64,000 nucleotides of DNA from Craspedostauros australis. Lineage: Eukaryota > Bacillariophyta > Bacillariophyceae > Mastogloiales > Achnanthaceae. The stretch covers positions 1,302,001 to 1,366,000 of the forward strand of contig JAMXDE010000016.1 in assembly GCA_026770025.1 (NCBI GenBank), written 5' to 3'. The notes beneath the pieces are model-generated. The model made no database searches and was not told the DNA's origin. It worked only from the letters and a program-made list of their open reading frames with translations. Positions 11,761-21,771 of the stretch are shown piece after piece; the first letter of the stretch is position 1; the number at the start of each line of letters is the position of its first letter. Made by a program: the position numbers and the translations under genes.

Positions 11761-11866
11761 ATATCCACGGTGATTTTTTGTTGCGTCAGGACGCAAAATC
11801 ACCTTTTTTTGTCTCCTGACGCAAAAGTACCCGGATGGATAAAATTGGTTGCGTCAGGACGCAAAA
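11761..11866 (+). repeat. T1 left TIR and subterminal palindromes
   Basis: 18-bp TIR followed by TTGCGTC-AG-GACGCAA twice and one half site. The same hexamer pair recurs inverted at the right end, so the arrangement is symmetrical. Confidence 0.85.
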
Positions 11867-12185
11867 TTGAATTTAGCGTGGACGTTTAACACGGAAGACA
11901 TTTTCCGCTCGACTAGTTTGATTAAGTGGAACGTTCCTCCCTTTTCCGTTCGACACCGAATCGATTGGGTTCTTGGCATTTCCACGCTTGCAGATTCCTT
12001 CCTCCATGACAACAACAACACCATGATGCGTTGCACGTCCTTGTGATGCACTTGCGTGACAGCAACATGTTTGCCCTTGCCACACCTCTCCGGTGGCCCT
12101 TCGTTCACAACACGTCGTTCCGCAGCGACTTTCATCCTCTTGTCTCTCTACAGCTTCTGAAGCATTCTCTGCCTCACGCTTTGTC

Positions 12186-13132
12186 ATGCAGCCATCCAAT
12201 GCCCATGCTGTCACCTGTGACATCTCCCCTGTTGCTGATCCCAATGGCCATGGTAACACCCATCCTGACGATCATCCCTTCAATGTTGATCAACTCTCTC
12301 ATGGCAACGGTCACCCACCCTTGGAGGATGTGGATGTGGCTTCGGTCCGCAGTGACGACGCCAATGTCTCCATTGGCCTTGTTCCTCCCCAACCTACGAA
12401 AGACTTTGGTATCTTTCCTTCCAACCGGAGGGATGCCACGCAGCATGTCATCATTCCTCCCACTGAAGGAGGATCCAAAGCAAAACCGATCGGAGGAGGA
12501 AAGGGAGGCACTCGGGGTGCCATCGAGTGGCACATCCTCTGTCCAGAATTCTACCGCACGACTGTGTCTGTTGGACATGCAGATGATGCACTGCTGTCGA
12601 ACGCGCGCATGGAGATTCGAAGTCTCCGTCGAGCCATCCTCCAACTCTTCCCAAAGGCACCACCCGGATCCGCGCCTTTCGTGCCAACGCCACACGATTT
12701 GGTGCGGCACGTCCTTGGTCCAGCCTCCATCATCTACACTGATGCGTTTGGGCCAGGTGGGTTGGGGTTATCATACATGGAGTTCTCACAATTCTTGTAT
12801 GGTTTCCTGGCCCAGATGATTCATGGATGTACTGCAAAGAGGCTGTATGATTCTGGTGTCAACGAGCAGCTTCGCAACTTCCCGTCCAAAGAGTTGTACC
12901 TTTCCACTTGGGCCAAGCTTCAGGCCAATGGAGAGGCACCCACACTGTTTGAACATCGATTTCTTTGGGCAGATCTCGAGGTTGCAGTGAATCGTTGCGT
13001 TCAGAAGATTTGCCTCAATCACGGAGACGCACCAAGAATCATCACGCTCGATGACGACAAAGTGCACTGCCGCAGTCACTCAGACAGTAGCTGCTTGCGG
13101 AGCATGCATCACACACAAACCAACCGCAAAGG
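12186..13132 (+). CDS. T1 transposase-nuclease, exon 1 (DDE domain, N-terminal half)
   Basis: Start chosen at ATG 12186 (MQPSNAHAV), the first in-frame ATG; the open frame extends upstream to 12093 without one, so an unseen upstream exon is possible. Encodes 315 residues plus two bases of the next codon. N-terminal 90 residues are His/Asn/Asp-rich and probably disordered. From about residue 115 (GAIEWHILCPEFY) a globular domain starts. LDDDKVHCRS at about 289-295 is the best candidate for the first catalytic Asp of a DDE transposase. The exon ends AAAG-GG at a GTAAGA donor; reading on gives an immediate stop, which is why the frame looks separate from exon 2. With exons 2 and 3 the spliced length is 4125 bases, exactly 1375 codons, which supports the model. 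Function inferred: cut-and-paste transposition of T1. Confidence 0.75.
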
Positions 13133-13251
13133 GTAAGATACAATAGATGGTGTTCTCTTGGATATGAGCAATTGATTGGTGGATCATTTTTCCTTTTCTT
13201 TTCAATTCTTCTCATCCATTCCTCTTCTTCTTTATTCCATCTCTCTTCCAG
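13133..13251 (+). other. T1 intron 1
   Basis: 119 bp, GTAAGA..TTCCAG with a long C/T-rich tract before the acceptor. Splicing joins GG to A to give Gly and then continues in the exon 2 frame, which is otherwise out of register. Predicted only. Confidence 0.75.
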
Positions 13252-13260
13252 ATTGACACT
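13252..13260 (+). CDS. T1 exon 2, first 9 bases, cut off by element E
   Basis: Nine bases of exon 2 precede E; the last five (ACACT, 13256-13260) are the target duplication repeated at 21767-21771. Collapsing the duplication restores the frame into 21772-23582. Confidence 0.7.
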
Positions 13261-13968
13261 TGATAATCAGCAATTACACACAGGAAAAGGGGCACCAAAC
13301 ACTGCACTTACTACGCCGCCAGGGTGATCAATCCGTCAGGTGGAGTTGGAGATGTTTGGTGTTTGTTGTTGTTCTAATAGGTTGTGTTCAATTGATGATT
13401 GAGTTTGGATTATGAGATGATGATCTCCTATTTCTAATGATGGTGCCTATTGCACGGTTGCTAACATGCTGCTCGATTACCTCGTGGTTTATCTCGCAGT
13501 CTTTCCTAAAACATTGCCCAAGATGGCATGTTGATTTACACGATATCCCGTGTTATTCTTGCCCTTGGGTCTTTCTTCATCTCTCCTGGTCTTGCCTAAT
13601 CTTGATCTCTGTTTGATCACATATGGATTGATCCGTCTACGTCGACGGGGTGCATGCATCACCCCTGACGATGTTGTTCTGGATCCTAAGTATTGTTGCC
13701 ACGTGCTCGATGATGCACTCGGCATGGCTAGACAGGTCAGCGTACCATGACTAAAACATAATCTCGATTCCGAGGATCACAATGACCGATCCTCTGACGT
13801 CATACGATGATGTCAGTGCCTACGTCATGTTCGATGACCGTAGTGACCAAATATCAATCGTGTATCAAGACTCACTCGACTATACTCTCAAAATCGAGTC
13901 GAATCAAAATAATGAATCACGTTTCAGTCATGGGAGATGGGTACCTAATTTCGATCTAGATGTTGATA
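13261..13968 (-). repeat. Element E 3' LTR
   Basis: 708 bp, identical by reading to 21059-21766. Contains TGACGTCA at 13795-13802 with further ATGATGTCA and ACGTCA half sites within 30 bp. Element-orientation ends are TATCAAC and GATTATCA. Confidence 0.95.
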
Positions 13969-13978
13969 CTCCCCTATA
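13969..13978 (-). promoter_or_regulatory. Element E polypurine tract
   Basis: On the minus strand ACTATAGGGGAG runs up to the 3' LTR; the purine core is AGGGGAG. Confidence 0.7.
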
Positions 13979-13992
13979 GTCGGGAGTCTTGT

Positions 13993-16900
13993 TCATCCAC
14001 CCAGAGTCTCTCCTTTCCAGAATAGAAGCGGCCTCACTAACGGCCAGTACTTCGCCCATGGAAGGAACTTGGTCATGACGTCGGCTACGTTTTCCGTTCC
14101 GTCTATCTTGCAGAAATGCAGGATCTTCGCAGCTACTGCGGCACGCACGCGGTGGTACGCCAATGCGTTGTGTCGTTTGGATAACACACTGTTGGGAATG
14201 GTGGAGGATGTGATCACGCTCTGGTTGTCTCCGAACATCCAGGCGGGTCCGTCCAGCGGAATCCCCATTGCACGAAGAGTAAGGCGCATCGCAATCACTT
14301 GCTCTGTTGCTTGCCTTGCCGCGACGAATTCCGATCCATAGGTTGCAGTCTCGACCGTGGTCTGGCGTTTGCTGAACCATTCGATGGGTGTCTGGTTGAG
14401 CAGATGGAGAACACCAGTTGCAGATTTGCCTGTCACTTTGCAGTGCATGAGGTTGGCATCTACAAACGTCGTCATTCGAACTGCCTTGCCCTTGGGTGTT
14501 GGATCGTCGTCTGCGGTCTCCTCTCCGGCGTCACCATATACAGAGTACATCCATTCATGGTCAGGAACCTGGAAGAAGCGCTCGTGATCTGGAATTCCCG
14601 TTCTGAACCTGATGGCAGCATCAGAACGCTTTCGGAGGTATCCATACACACGTTTGGCGCGGTCCATGTGACCAATCCTGGGTTGGGCTCTGAATCTAGA
14701 CAAAGTCATCACAGCTGCAGCAATATCAAACCGTCCCAATGTGATGCACCATTGAAGGGCACCGATGAGTGATTGGAATTGTCTGGTCTCTACAGGGTTT
14801 AGTTCACGTGATGTGTCTAGCTCGGGGGCGTCGTTGTGTTCCATGGGACTGGTGTAGGTCCGTGGAAGCTCCCCATGCACCTGTTCGTAATTCGCCAGCA
14901 TCCGTTTGATGTAGGATTGCGGGCTCATGGTCAGGGTTCCGTCTTTGTCACGGTCGAAGTCTGCGCCAAGGTGATACTTGATTGGTCCTACACCTTTCAA
15001 CTTGTACTTGTACTTGTTGATGAGCGTGTTGAAGAATGACTGTGGGTCTTCCATGACAGCCATCAGATCATCTACGTACACACAGATGTATTCCCAGCAT
15101 CTACCAGCATCCCTCATCCACACATCCGGGTCAGCCTTGCACTGAAAGAACTTCATGTCGCGGAGTGTGTCGGCCAGAGACTCGTGGAATCGAGCACCGG
15201 ATGTGCGTAGTCCGTAGAGCGCTTTCACGATGATCATCATGTGACCAGCAAACTCTTGGAATTCAGGACCAGCTATGAAACAGATCTTTTCTTTTGTGTA
15301 GGCTTCTAGATAGGCATTACCAATATCACCCACCATGGGCTTGAGGTTGTTGAGTTCTGCTGCAAGCAGTGCAATCCTGAATGATCTGAGATTGACTACT
15401 CCTGCATATGCCATATCCTTGCATGGATCCGTTAGGTGCCCTCCTGCTACGCATCTTGCCTTGTGCCGAAGATCGTGCTTCACGTCGTACACCCAGAGGA
15501 GCTTGATCTGCTTGTATCCATCTGGTTTCCGAGCGTTCTTTCCGAGATCCTTGAACGTTCTGTATTCGTAGAGCTGATTCATTTCTTTTCTCTCAGCGTC
15601 TACCCACTTGGAGTTGCCGTTCTTCTCATCAAGCTGGCGGGCTTCTTTCCCGTTCCGTGGAACTTGAACACCAAACTTGAAGATAGGACCTTGTGCACGG
15701 GTCTTGCGTTTACCAGCATTGATAAGACGATTGAGTTTCTTCTTTCTCTTTGCTAGTTTACGGAATCGCTTCCAGCCAGGCAGACCGAGGAGGTTGTTGT
15801 CTGCGGCGTACTTTGCACAGGATACAGGGTCGTCTTTGGCAATCACATCCAGTGGTTCCATGGTCACACTGCCATCCTCCCATTGTACCTTTACGTTGTA
15901 GGAGGAGCCGTTGTACTTGCTGTGACTGGAGTGGAATGGGCCTTCATGACCGGTGATGGCCTTGAAAACGCACATCTCCCCGTCGCCGATCTCCTGTTCG
16001 TGCTGCTGTTCGATGATGTCAGCTAAATCCGTGTACGCGATGAGTTCTTCGGTGTCGTCATCGCCGTATGCGATGAGCATCTTGATGTTGTCATGGTTAG
16101 CTGCGTCACCGTCCTTGATCTTGCGGATTACGCGAGCTCTCCACTTGAGACCATCCTGTTGATGGAGGAAGGTCAATCCGAGCAGCTCATCAGGACTGAA
16201 CTTGGGGACTTTGACTACACCTGGATCTGATTCTCCATGTGATGTGGCTACCAGGTCAGATAGTGCATGCACAACGGGTTGTCTAGCTTTAGGTGTGCTG
16301 TCACTGTCGACATCATCTGGATTTCCGGTTTCGCTAGCTTCATCACCCACGTCACCATCCTCCCCAGAAGCAGGCAGGGGGTAGTCTGCCCGTAGGTTTC
16401 GCGCGTCATCAGACACACGTCGGATGCTGGAGCGCGGCAACAGCCGTTGGGTTGCGTCATCTAGTACCCAGAACGTCAGTTCATCACCCTTGTGTTCACA
16501 CGGTCCAGCCCAGCGTCCACGCCGTTCCTGCGTGGTACCTGGGAAGGCAGCGTGTCCGACCTTGTAGTACACCGGCTCCCACCAGTGGAAGTTGAGGTAC
16601 TTGCTCACGTCGGGGCGTTGGCCAGTGGCGGCTTGGATGGGTGTGACGTGACCGGCCGTGGACTGTGACAGATGGTTGAGCAGTCCCACGACGTACAAGG
16701 TGCAGATGAGCCAGAACCTGGCAGGGGTGCCAGTGCGGTCCATGATGCCGTTGGTGGTGCGCTTGATATCCTGGATGCGTCGCTCGACAGGATTCTGATG
16801 TTGGTGGTGTGGTTCGGACTGGTGGTCTGCAATGCAGTACTGCCGGAGGATGTCCTTCATCTTGCCTCCGATCTGCGCTGTGGCATTGTCGGACATCAAC

Positions 16901-19452
16901 ACGTCCATGGCACCATGCTCCCGAATGAAGTCTTGCACAACATGGGGAACATGGGACTCGCTTGCCAGAGGGTACGCCGCTGTGAGGCGCGTGTTGGATC
17001 CCACAAACACCTGTACCATGGTACATCCACCGTGCCCGGGGACTCCATCATGATGAGCAGGCGTGTCAGAGAACAACGTGTCCATGGAAACAACATCGTG
17101 AAGTCGGTTGACATTGGCTGCGGGGAATCTAGACTTATAGTGTTTACGCATGGGATAACGTTCAGACATGCGATACCATTGGGTAGTACATGCAAGAGTG
17201 TCACGCACGCGGTCTGCTGGAATCCACCCGAAGTACGGCCGTAGCGCATGGAAATTGGGCGCTTTACCCACGATGTTGCGTGGCCCGGCCTTGGTTGCCT
17301 TCCCCCCATCCCCGAGCGTCGCAGCGGATTGAGCGTACTGAACGCACTTGGAGATGGTGATGTCGATGTCGTCGCCTTCGCTGCGTTCGGTTGCGGGAAT
17401 ATTGTCCAGATCAGCCTCCCCGTCCAGGACAGATGGGTCCCATTCTTGGTCGGAGGTGAAGAACACGTGTGGCAGATCGTCTAGCTCTGCCTGAGTTGGC
17501 TTGTGCATATCCATGTATGCGAGGCCTTGACGCACGGTGAGCGGGATGATGAATCCGTCTGGCGTGACGATGGTTTGCCGACCGCCAGGGAGGTTCTTGG
17601 GCCTCTCATTGACATCCAGTCCAAACGCCGCGAGTTGGTTGGCAGAATGGATGGTGCGCCCTATCCCGTAGTTGGCGTACTGATGGAACCAACCGATCAC
17701 CGGCCCTGAGGTGGTCTGGATGACAGCGGTGGCCGTGACCAGCGCCAGATCCTTGATCTCCGCGTCACCGATTCCAGAAACATCAGCACGGTTGGACGTG
17801 GACTCCATCACCAGCATGTCATCGCCAACGAGACCGCCGTTCGCACCTCCATCCACCAATGCGCCTTGCACAGTCACGTTCGCGTTGTTGAACTTGTACG
17901 ATACGTTCGTGTGAGACAGGGTGTAGGTGCGACCGTCAATGACGAGGGTAGTCGGCGGGTTCCCAGACGCGCTAGACATGGCACTGGATAGCATACGGTT
18001 GATTGCCGTTCCTGCGGTAGAACTAGACTCGTTATTGTTACTACCTTTGTCGTTGGTCTGGGTGTCCTGTTGGTCGTTCTGGTTGGATGTGGATCCACTG
18101 CGGTTGGTGTTGTTGGCGGAACGCCGGGGCTTGTCCTTCTTACCACGTCCAGAGTTGGCTCGTCGGGCTTGGAGGAAGTCGCTGCGTTGCTTGTCAGAGA
18201 GCTTCTTGAACTCCTCACGTGGCAGCCGTTCTCGTGTCTCCTTGCTGTAGTCCTTGTTGGGCTTCCAGAGATTGGGTCCGTCGTCCTTATCCTTCCCACG
18301 TTGCTTGCGCTGGTCGGTGTTGTTGACTTGGCGTGGCGGCTTTGGCTTGCTGGCGTCGTGGCCATCGAGTTGGACAGCGTAGGATCGAACGAGCTCAACG
18401 AGGGTATCGAACACCATGGTGGTTGCGGTCTTGCCGGGTGAGTAGGCCAGAATTGCGGTCTGCAGGTAGTCAGTCTGGAAGATAGACTGATACAGTGCCT
18501 TGTCACTCTCAATGGCATTCGTCAACCACTCCTTCTTCGTCGCGTCGTCGATGGGATCATCACGCAATGCCTCAAGTTCGTGAACCTTGTGCTGCCACAG
18601 GTCCAGGAACTGCTCACGAGTCTTGCGCCACTGCTTATCCAGCTTGAACTTGATGATGTCGTCGCGGATGCGTCGGATGGTGTTGACAGCAGTAGCACCA
18701 GTGGTGTACTCGCGAACCAGCATGCAGTAGACGGCTTGGCCGTCACAGATCGACTCGTATGGAGTGACACACTTCCTACTCTTCGTGGTCTGCAGGTTGG
18801 ATACAAACACGTTGAACAGGAAGGTGGACTGCACTTTGAAGAGCTCAGCTTGTTCATCGGGCGGGGTGTAGTCAACATCGAGAACATTGGAGATGCCATG
18901 AGCAGCAGCAGTGGCACGCAGACGACGATGGAATGTAGCGAAGTACTTGTCATCAGACAACTTGGGATAGTCACTAATGTTACGTTTGATGCTGCGGTTG
19001 AAGTCTGCGGCGAGGTCGCGTCCGGTCTTCTCCGTTGGTTCGGTCTTCGTTGGTTCGAAGGGGAATGCGCTGGTGGTTCCATCGGGCATGGCAGCTGAGG
19101 ATGCGGGCGAGGGTGTGAACGTCCGGGCGACATACTCCATGTACAAGGCTTCCGTGAGATCTAGCCATGTCTCTGCAGTGGGGTTAGGTTGAGCACTGAA
19201 CCAGCCAATAGCGTTTGAGATTTTCCGAATTGCTATCTTAGACAGTTGGGCTACGTAGTCGGGGTCTGGGTCAGATCGCGCGATGGTGGCGTTCATGTCA
19301 AGCATGTCTTCGCGATGAAGCGAAGCGAAATCCATGATGGTTCGGATCTCTTCGGTATGCAAGATAAGCCATTCAGTAGACGAGTCGTCATATCCGAGAA
19401 CGCTGAGGACGTGCGCCAGGATGGTGTCGTTGATTGGGATTGGGTTGGACAT
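13993..19452 (-). CDS. Element E gag-pol polyprotein, intact
   Basis: 1819 residues from ATG 19450-19452 (MSNPIPINDT) to TGA 13993-13995, just 24 bp before the LTR. Gag (1 to about 430) is followed by an Asn/Gln/Ser-rich basic linker with no CCHC knuckle. Protease: ALVDGGANGG, Asp about 534. Integrase: catalytic Asp 791 (VVSMDTLF), Asp 855 (LMSDNATAQ) and Glu 890 (NPVERR), 34 residues between the last two. RT: FIAGPEFQEF, KALYGLRTSGARFH and YVDDLMAV (Asp pair 1461-1462). RNase H: FVDANLMH, ETATYGSEF and FGDNQS, ending at LGG. All expected catalytic residues are present and no break is seen. Gag and pol share one frame, so any gag excess would have to come from processing or unequal stability. 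Confidence 0.95.
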   Translation of the reverse strand: MSNPIPINDTILAHVLSVLGYDDSSTEWLILHTEEIRTIMDFASLHREDMLDMNATIARSDPDPDYVAQLSKIAIRKISNAIGWFSAQPNPTAETWLDLTEALYMEYVARTFTPSPASSAAMPDGTTSAFPFEPTKTEPTEKTGRDLAADFNRSIKRNISDYPKLSDDKYFATFHRRLRATAAAHGISNVLDVDYTPPDEQAELFKVQSTFLFNVFVSNLQTTKSRKCVTPYESICDGQAVYCMLVREYTTGATAVNTIRRIRDDIIKFKLDKQWRKTREQFLDLWQHKVHELEALRDDPIDDATKKEWLTNAIESDKALYQSIFQTDYLQTAILAYSPGKTATTMVFDTLVELVRSYAVQLDGHDASKPKPPRQVNNTDQRKQRGKDKDDGPNLWKPNKDYSKETRERLPREEFKKLSDKQRSDFLQARRANSGRGKKDKPRRSANNTNRSGSTSNQNDQQDTQTNDKGSNNNESSSTAGTAINRMLSSAMSSASGNPPTTLVIDGRTYTLSHTNVSYKFNNANVTVQGALVDGGANGGLVGDDMLVMESTSNRADVSGIGDAEIKDLALVTATAVIQTTSGPVIGWFHQYANYGIGRTIHSANQLAAFGLDVNERPKNLPGGRQTIVTPDGFIIPLTVRQGLAYMDMHKPTQAELDDLPHVFFTSDQEWDPSVLDGEADLDNIPATERSEGDDIDITISKCVQYAQSAATLGDGGKATKAGPRNIVGKAPNFHALRPYFGWIPADRVRDTLACTTQWYRMSERYPMRKHYKSRFPAANVNRLHDVVSMDTLFSDTPAHHDGVPGHGGCTMVQVFVGSNTRLTAAYPLASESHVPHVVQDFIREHGAMDVLMSDNATAQIGGKMKDILRQYCIADHQSEPHHQHQNPVERRIQDIKRTTNGIMDRTGTPARFWLICTLYVVGLLNHLSQSTAGHVTPIQAATGQRPDVSKYLNFHWWEPVYYKVGHAAFPGTTQERRGRWAGPCEHKGDELTFWVLDDATQRLLPRSSIRRVSDDARNLRADYPLPASGEDGDVGDEASETGNPDDVDSDSTPKARQPVVHALSDLVATSHGESDPGVVKVPKFSPDELLGLTFLHQQDGLKWRARVIRKIKDGDAANHDNIKMLIAYGDDDTEELIAYTDLADIIEQQHEQEIGDGEMCVFKAITGHEGPFHSSHSKYNGSSYNVKVQWEDGSVTMEPLDVIAKDDPVSCAKYAADNNLLGLPGWKRFRKLAKRKKKLNRLINAGKRKTRAQGPIFKFGVQVPRNGKEARQLDEKNGNSKWVDAERKEMNQLYEYRTFKDLGKNARKPDGYKQIKLLWVYDVKHDLRHKARCVAGGHLTDPCKDMAYAGVVNLRSFRIALLAAELNNLKPMVGDIGNAYLEAYTKEKICFIAGPEFQEFAGHMMIIVKALYGLRTSGARFHESLADTLRDMKFFQCKADPDVWMRDAGRCWEYICVYVDDLMAVMEDPQSFFNTLINKYKYKLKGVGPIKYHLGADFDRDKDGTLTMSPQSYIKRMLANYEQVHGELPRTYTSPMEHNDAPELDTSRELNPVETRQFQSLIGALQWCITLGRFDIAAAVMTLSRFRAQPRIGHMDRAKRVYGYLRKRSDAAIRFRTGIPDHERFFQVPDHEWMYSVYGDAGEETADDDPTPKGKAVRMTTFVDANLMHCKVTGKSATGVLHLLNQTPIEWFSKRQTTVETATYGSEFVAARQATEQVIAMRLTLRAMGIPLDGPAWMFGDNQSVITSSTIPNSVLSKRHNALAYHRVRAAVAAKILHFCKIDGTENVADVMTKFLPWAKYWPLVRPLLFWKGETLGG

Positions 19453-21058
19453 CGTGTAGCTGGGTGTTGCGAGGAGGTGGTTGTTGGTCCGGATTTGTTG
19501 CTATTTTATCGGACGAGTATTTTCCCGCAGCTCCCAGGAAAGTGGTCACACTTGGAAATGACTGTGGCGTCCGCTGTGATGTCGAAGTGTTCGCCGGGAT
19601 GTGACGGTGGGTTTCTGCGCTTGTCGGGATTCGTCGGGAATGGAAGTGGTGCCGGATGCAAAGCGCCAGTGATGGCGAAGGCGTCAGCGGTGGTGTGATG
19701 TCACGAGCGGACTGCGGTTAATCCGTGCGCGATGTCTCGAATTGTGACTGACTGACGGATGGAAGGCCAGACGGGACCGTGTGAATTTCCCGATTGATGA
19801 ATGCGAAGATGACCGTGCTTAATCCGAGGCGAAGGATGACCGATGGAAGAATGTCAGTCAGGACCGTGTGAATTTCCCGTTTGGGCGATGTGTTGGCGCG
19901 CGACCCGAAGTCGGATGAATGACTGGAACGGCGAAGGAGTTGTGAGCCGGTGATGACGCGCCAGTGATTGTGCGAACCGAAGGAATTCACAGCCAATCAG
20001 AAGGTGGACTGAGCGCAAATGGCTGTTGTTGATGGAACGATTGTTTGTTTGGTTGGTCTTGAAACGATGAAACGTCGCGGATGGATTGCGCGTTGGATGG
20101 CCCTGCCCGTTCGGATTTCGTCTCCCCGAACGCCGTATTCTTGCGCTTGTTCAGCTGTGCTCCACCAGGATGTGGTGCACCTTTGGTTTCACCCAGTTGG
20201 ACCTTCGATCCAATCCGTGCCTCCTTTGAGTGCCACGGATCAGCTTGCTATACGTGTTTTAGATCTGGCAGCAGCTTGCCCGATGTACCTGATGCTAACA
20301 GGATTTTGCACGCTAATGAGCGCGGTGCCCCCCAGGTGCCAGCAACTGCTTTGATTCACCTGGTTCCACCACTCGCGTTTTCGTCCAGCGTATACCTGCC
20401 TTCCGGTGTCGTTAGACTCACTTGTGTGATATTGCTATCAGCACAATGCTAGCTTTACGGGTTGCTTCCGCGGTATCTCTACCGATCACGTTTCTTCCCC
20501 AGTCAAGGGCAGACGCTAGTCTGGTTAGCAGTTATCTCTGCGTCCCTTTTGGACGTTAACCGATCTCAAGTACGGCTTAGACTTAGTGTTAACGACTGAC
20601 CTGGTCGCGACAACTCACGGTGAGATTGCCGATAGGTTTCAGAGGGCCTTTGCGCTCCAAGTTTTTACGTGTATCTTGCTTCACGGGCTTTCACCTTTGT
20701 CGATGCTGACCAGGCCAAGTGTTTACGTGTGACTTGCTTCACGGGTTTTTACACCTTTGTCTTTTAGCTGACCAGCTATCGTAAGTAACGCAGTGGTGCG
20801 GAACTTGGTTTGTTGAGGGAAATTACTCCGCCTGCGATATTCGCAACAGCGGGTGAGCCTTTCTGCACTTTAGCAGGGCAAAGCGGGTGTGGCGGCACGT
20901 AGCAATCTGCACACACGAGCAATTGGTCCGTCGTCACGAACGCGTTGGGCCTTTCTTGGGCCGGAATCAAAAGGAAGGGGACAGCGTGATGTCACCAGGG
21001 CATGCGCAGCACTTCAGGGTTCTCTCACTCTCACGATAGATGCTTGCGACTGTTAATC
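19453..21058 (-). other. Element E long 5' leader, no gene seen
   Basis: 1606 bp between gag and the 5' LTR. No convincing ORF on either strand; the minus-strand frame 19718-19996 (92 codons) resembles nothing I know. Two internal repeats: GGACCGTGTGAATTTCCCG at 19774-19792 and 19861-19879, and a unit of about 58-60 bp at 20657-20714 and 20715-20775 (each with TTTACGTGT, CTTGCTTCACGGG and CTGACCA). The leader may hold packaging or translation-control structures. Confidence 0.5.
21044..21058 (-). promoter_or_regulatory. Element E primer-binding site, matching a tRNA-Asn anticodon arm
   Basis: Directly after the 5' LTR the plus strand reads TTGCGACTGTTAATC, ending at the LTR edge. This has the form of a tRNA-Asn anticodon arm: stem TGCGA, seven-base loop CTGTTAA with anticodon GTT, and the first two bases of the 3' stem. 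The element RNA would be complementary to it. This suggests priming by a tRNA cut in the anticodon stem, as known for Drosophila copia with initiator tRNA-Met. Confidence 0.6.
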
Positions 21059-21766
21059 TGATAATCAGCAATTACACACAGGAAAAGGGGCACCAAACAC
21101 TGCACTTACTACGCCGCCAGGGTGATCAATCCGTCAGGTGGAGTTGGAGATGTTTGGTGTTTGTTGTTGTTCTAATAGGTTGTGTTCAATTGATGATTGA
21201 GTTTGGATTATGAGATGATGATCTCCTATTTCTAATGATGGTGCCTATTGCACGGTTGCTAACATGCTGCTCGATTACCTCGTGGTTTATCTCGCAGTCT
21301 TTCCTAAAACATTGCCCAAGATGGCATGTTGATTTACACGATATCCCGTGTTATTCTTGCCCTTGGGTCTTTCTTCATCTCTCCTGGTCTTGCCTAATCT
21401 TGATCTCTGTTTGATCACATATGGATTGATCCGTCTACGTCGACGGGGTGCATGCATCACCCCTGACGATGTTGTTCTGGATCCTAAGTATTGTTGCCAC
21501 GTGCTCGATGATGCACTCGGCATGGCTAGACAGGTCAGCGTACCATGACTAAAACATAATCTCGATTCCGAGGATCACAATGACCGATCCTCTGACGTCA
21601 TACGATGATGTCAGTGCCTACGTCATGTTCGATGACCGTAGTGACCAAATATCAATCGTGTATCAAGACTCACTCGACTATACTCTCAAAATCGAGTCGA
21701 ATCAAAATAATGAATCACGTTTCAGTCATGGGAGATGGGTACCTAATTTCGATCTAGATGTTGATA
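21059..21766 (-). repeat. Element E 5' LTR
   Basis: 708 bp, pairs with 13261-13968. TGACGTCA at 21593-21600. An ATG within it opens a frame into T1 exon 2 (from 21758); that junction is accidental. Confidence 0.95.
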
Positions 21767-21771
21767 ACACT

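Larger units (their letters stand above)
13261..21766 (-). mobile_element. Ty1/copia retrotransposon E, full length, young and apparently intact
   Basis: 8506 bp on the minus strand with two 708-bp LTRs in which I find no difference, a 5-bp duplication ACACT (13256-13260, 21767-21771), a polypurine tract, a tRNA-like primer site, and one unbroken 1819-codon gag-pol ORF. It belongs to a different copia lineage from A-D: the LTR begins TATCAAC in place of TGT, the protease motif is DGGAN, and gag lacks a CCHC knuckle. It also has a 1.6-kb leader where the others have 80-230 bp. Identical LTRs and an open ORF make it the best candidate for a currently active element. It disrupts the T1 gene. Confidence 0.95.
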
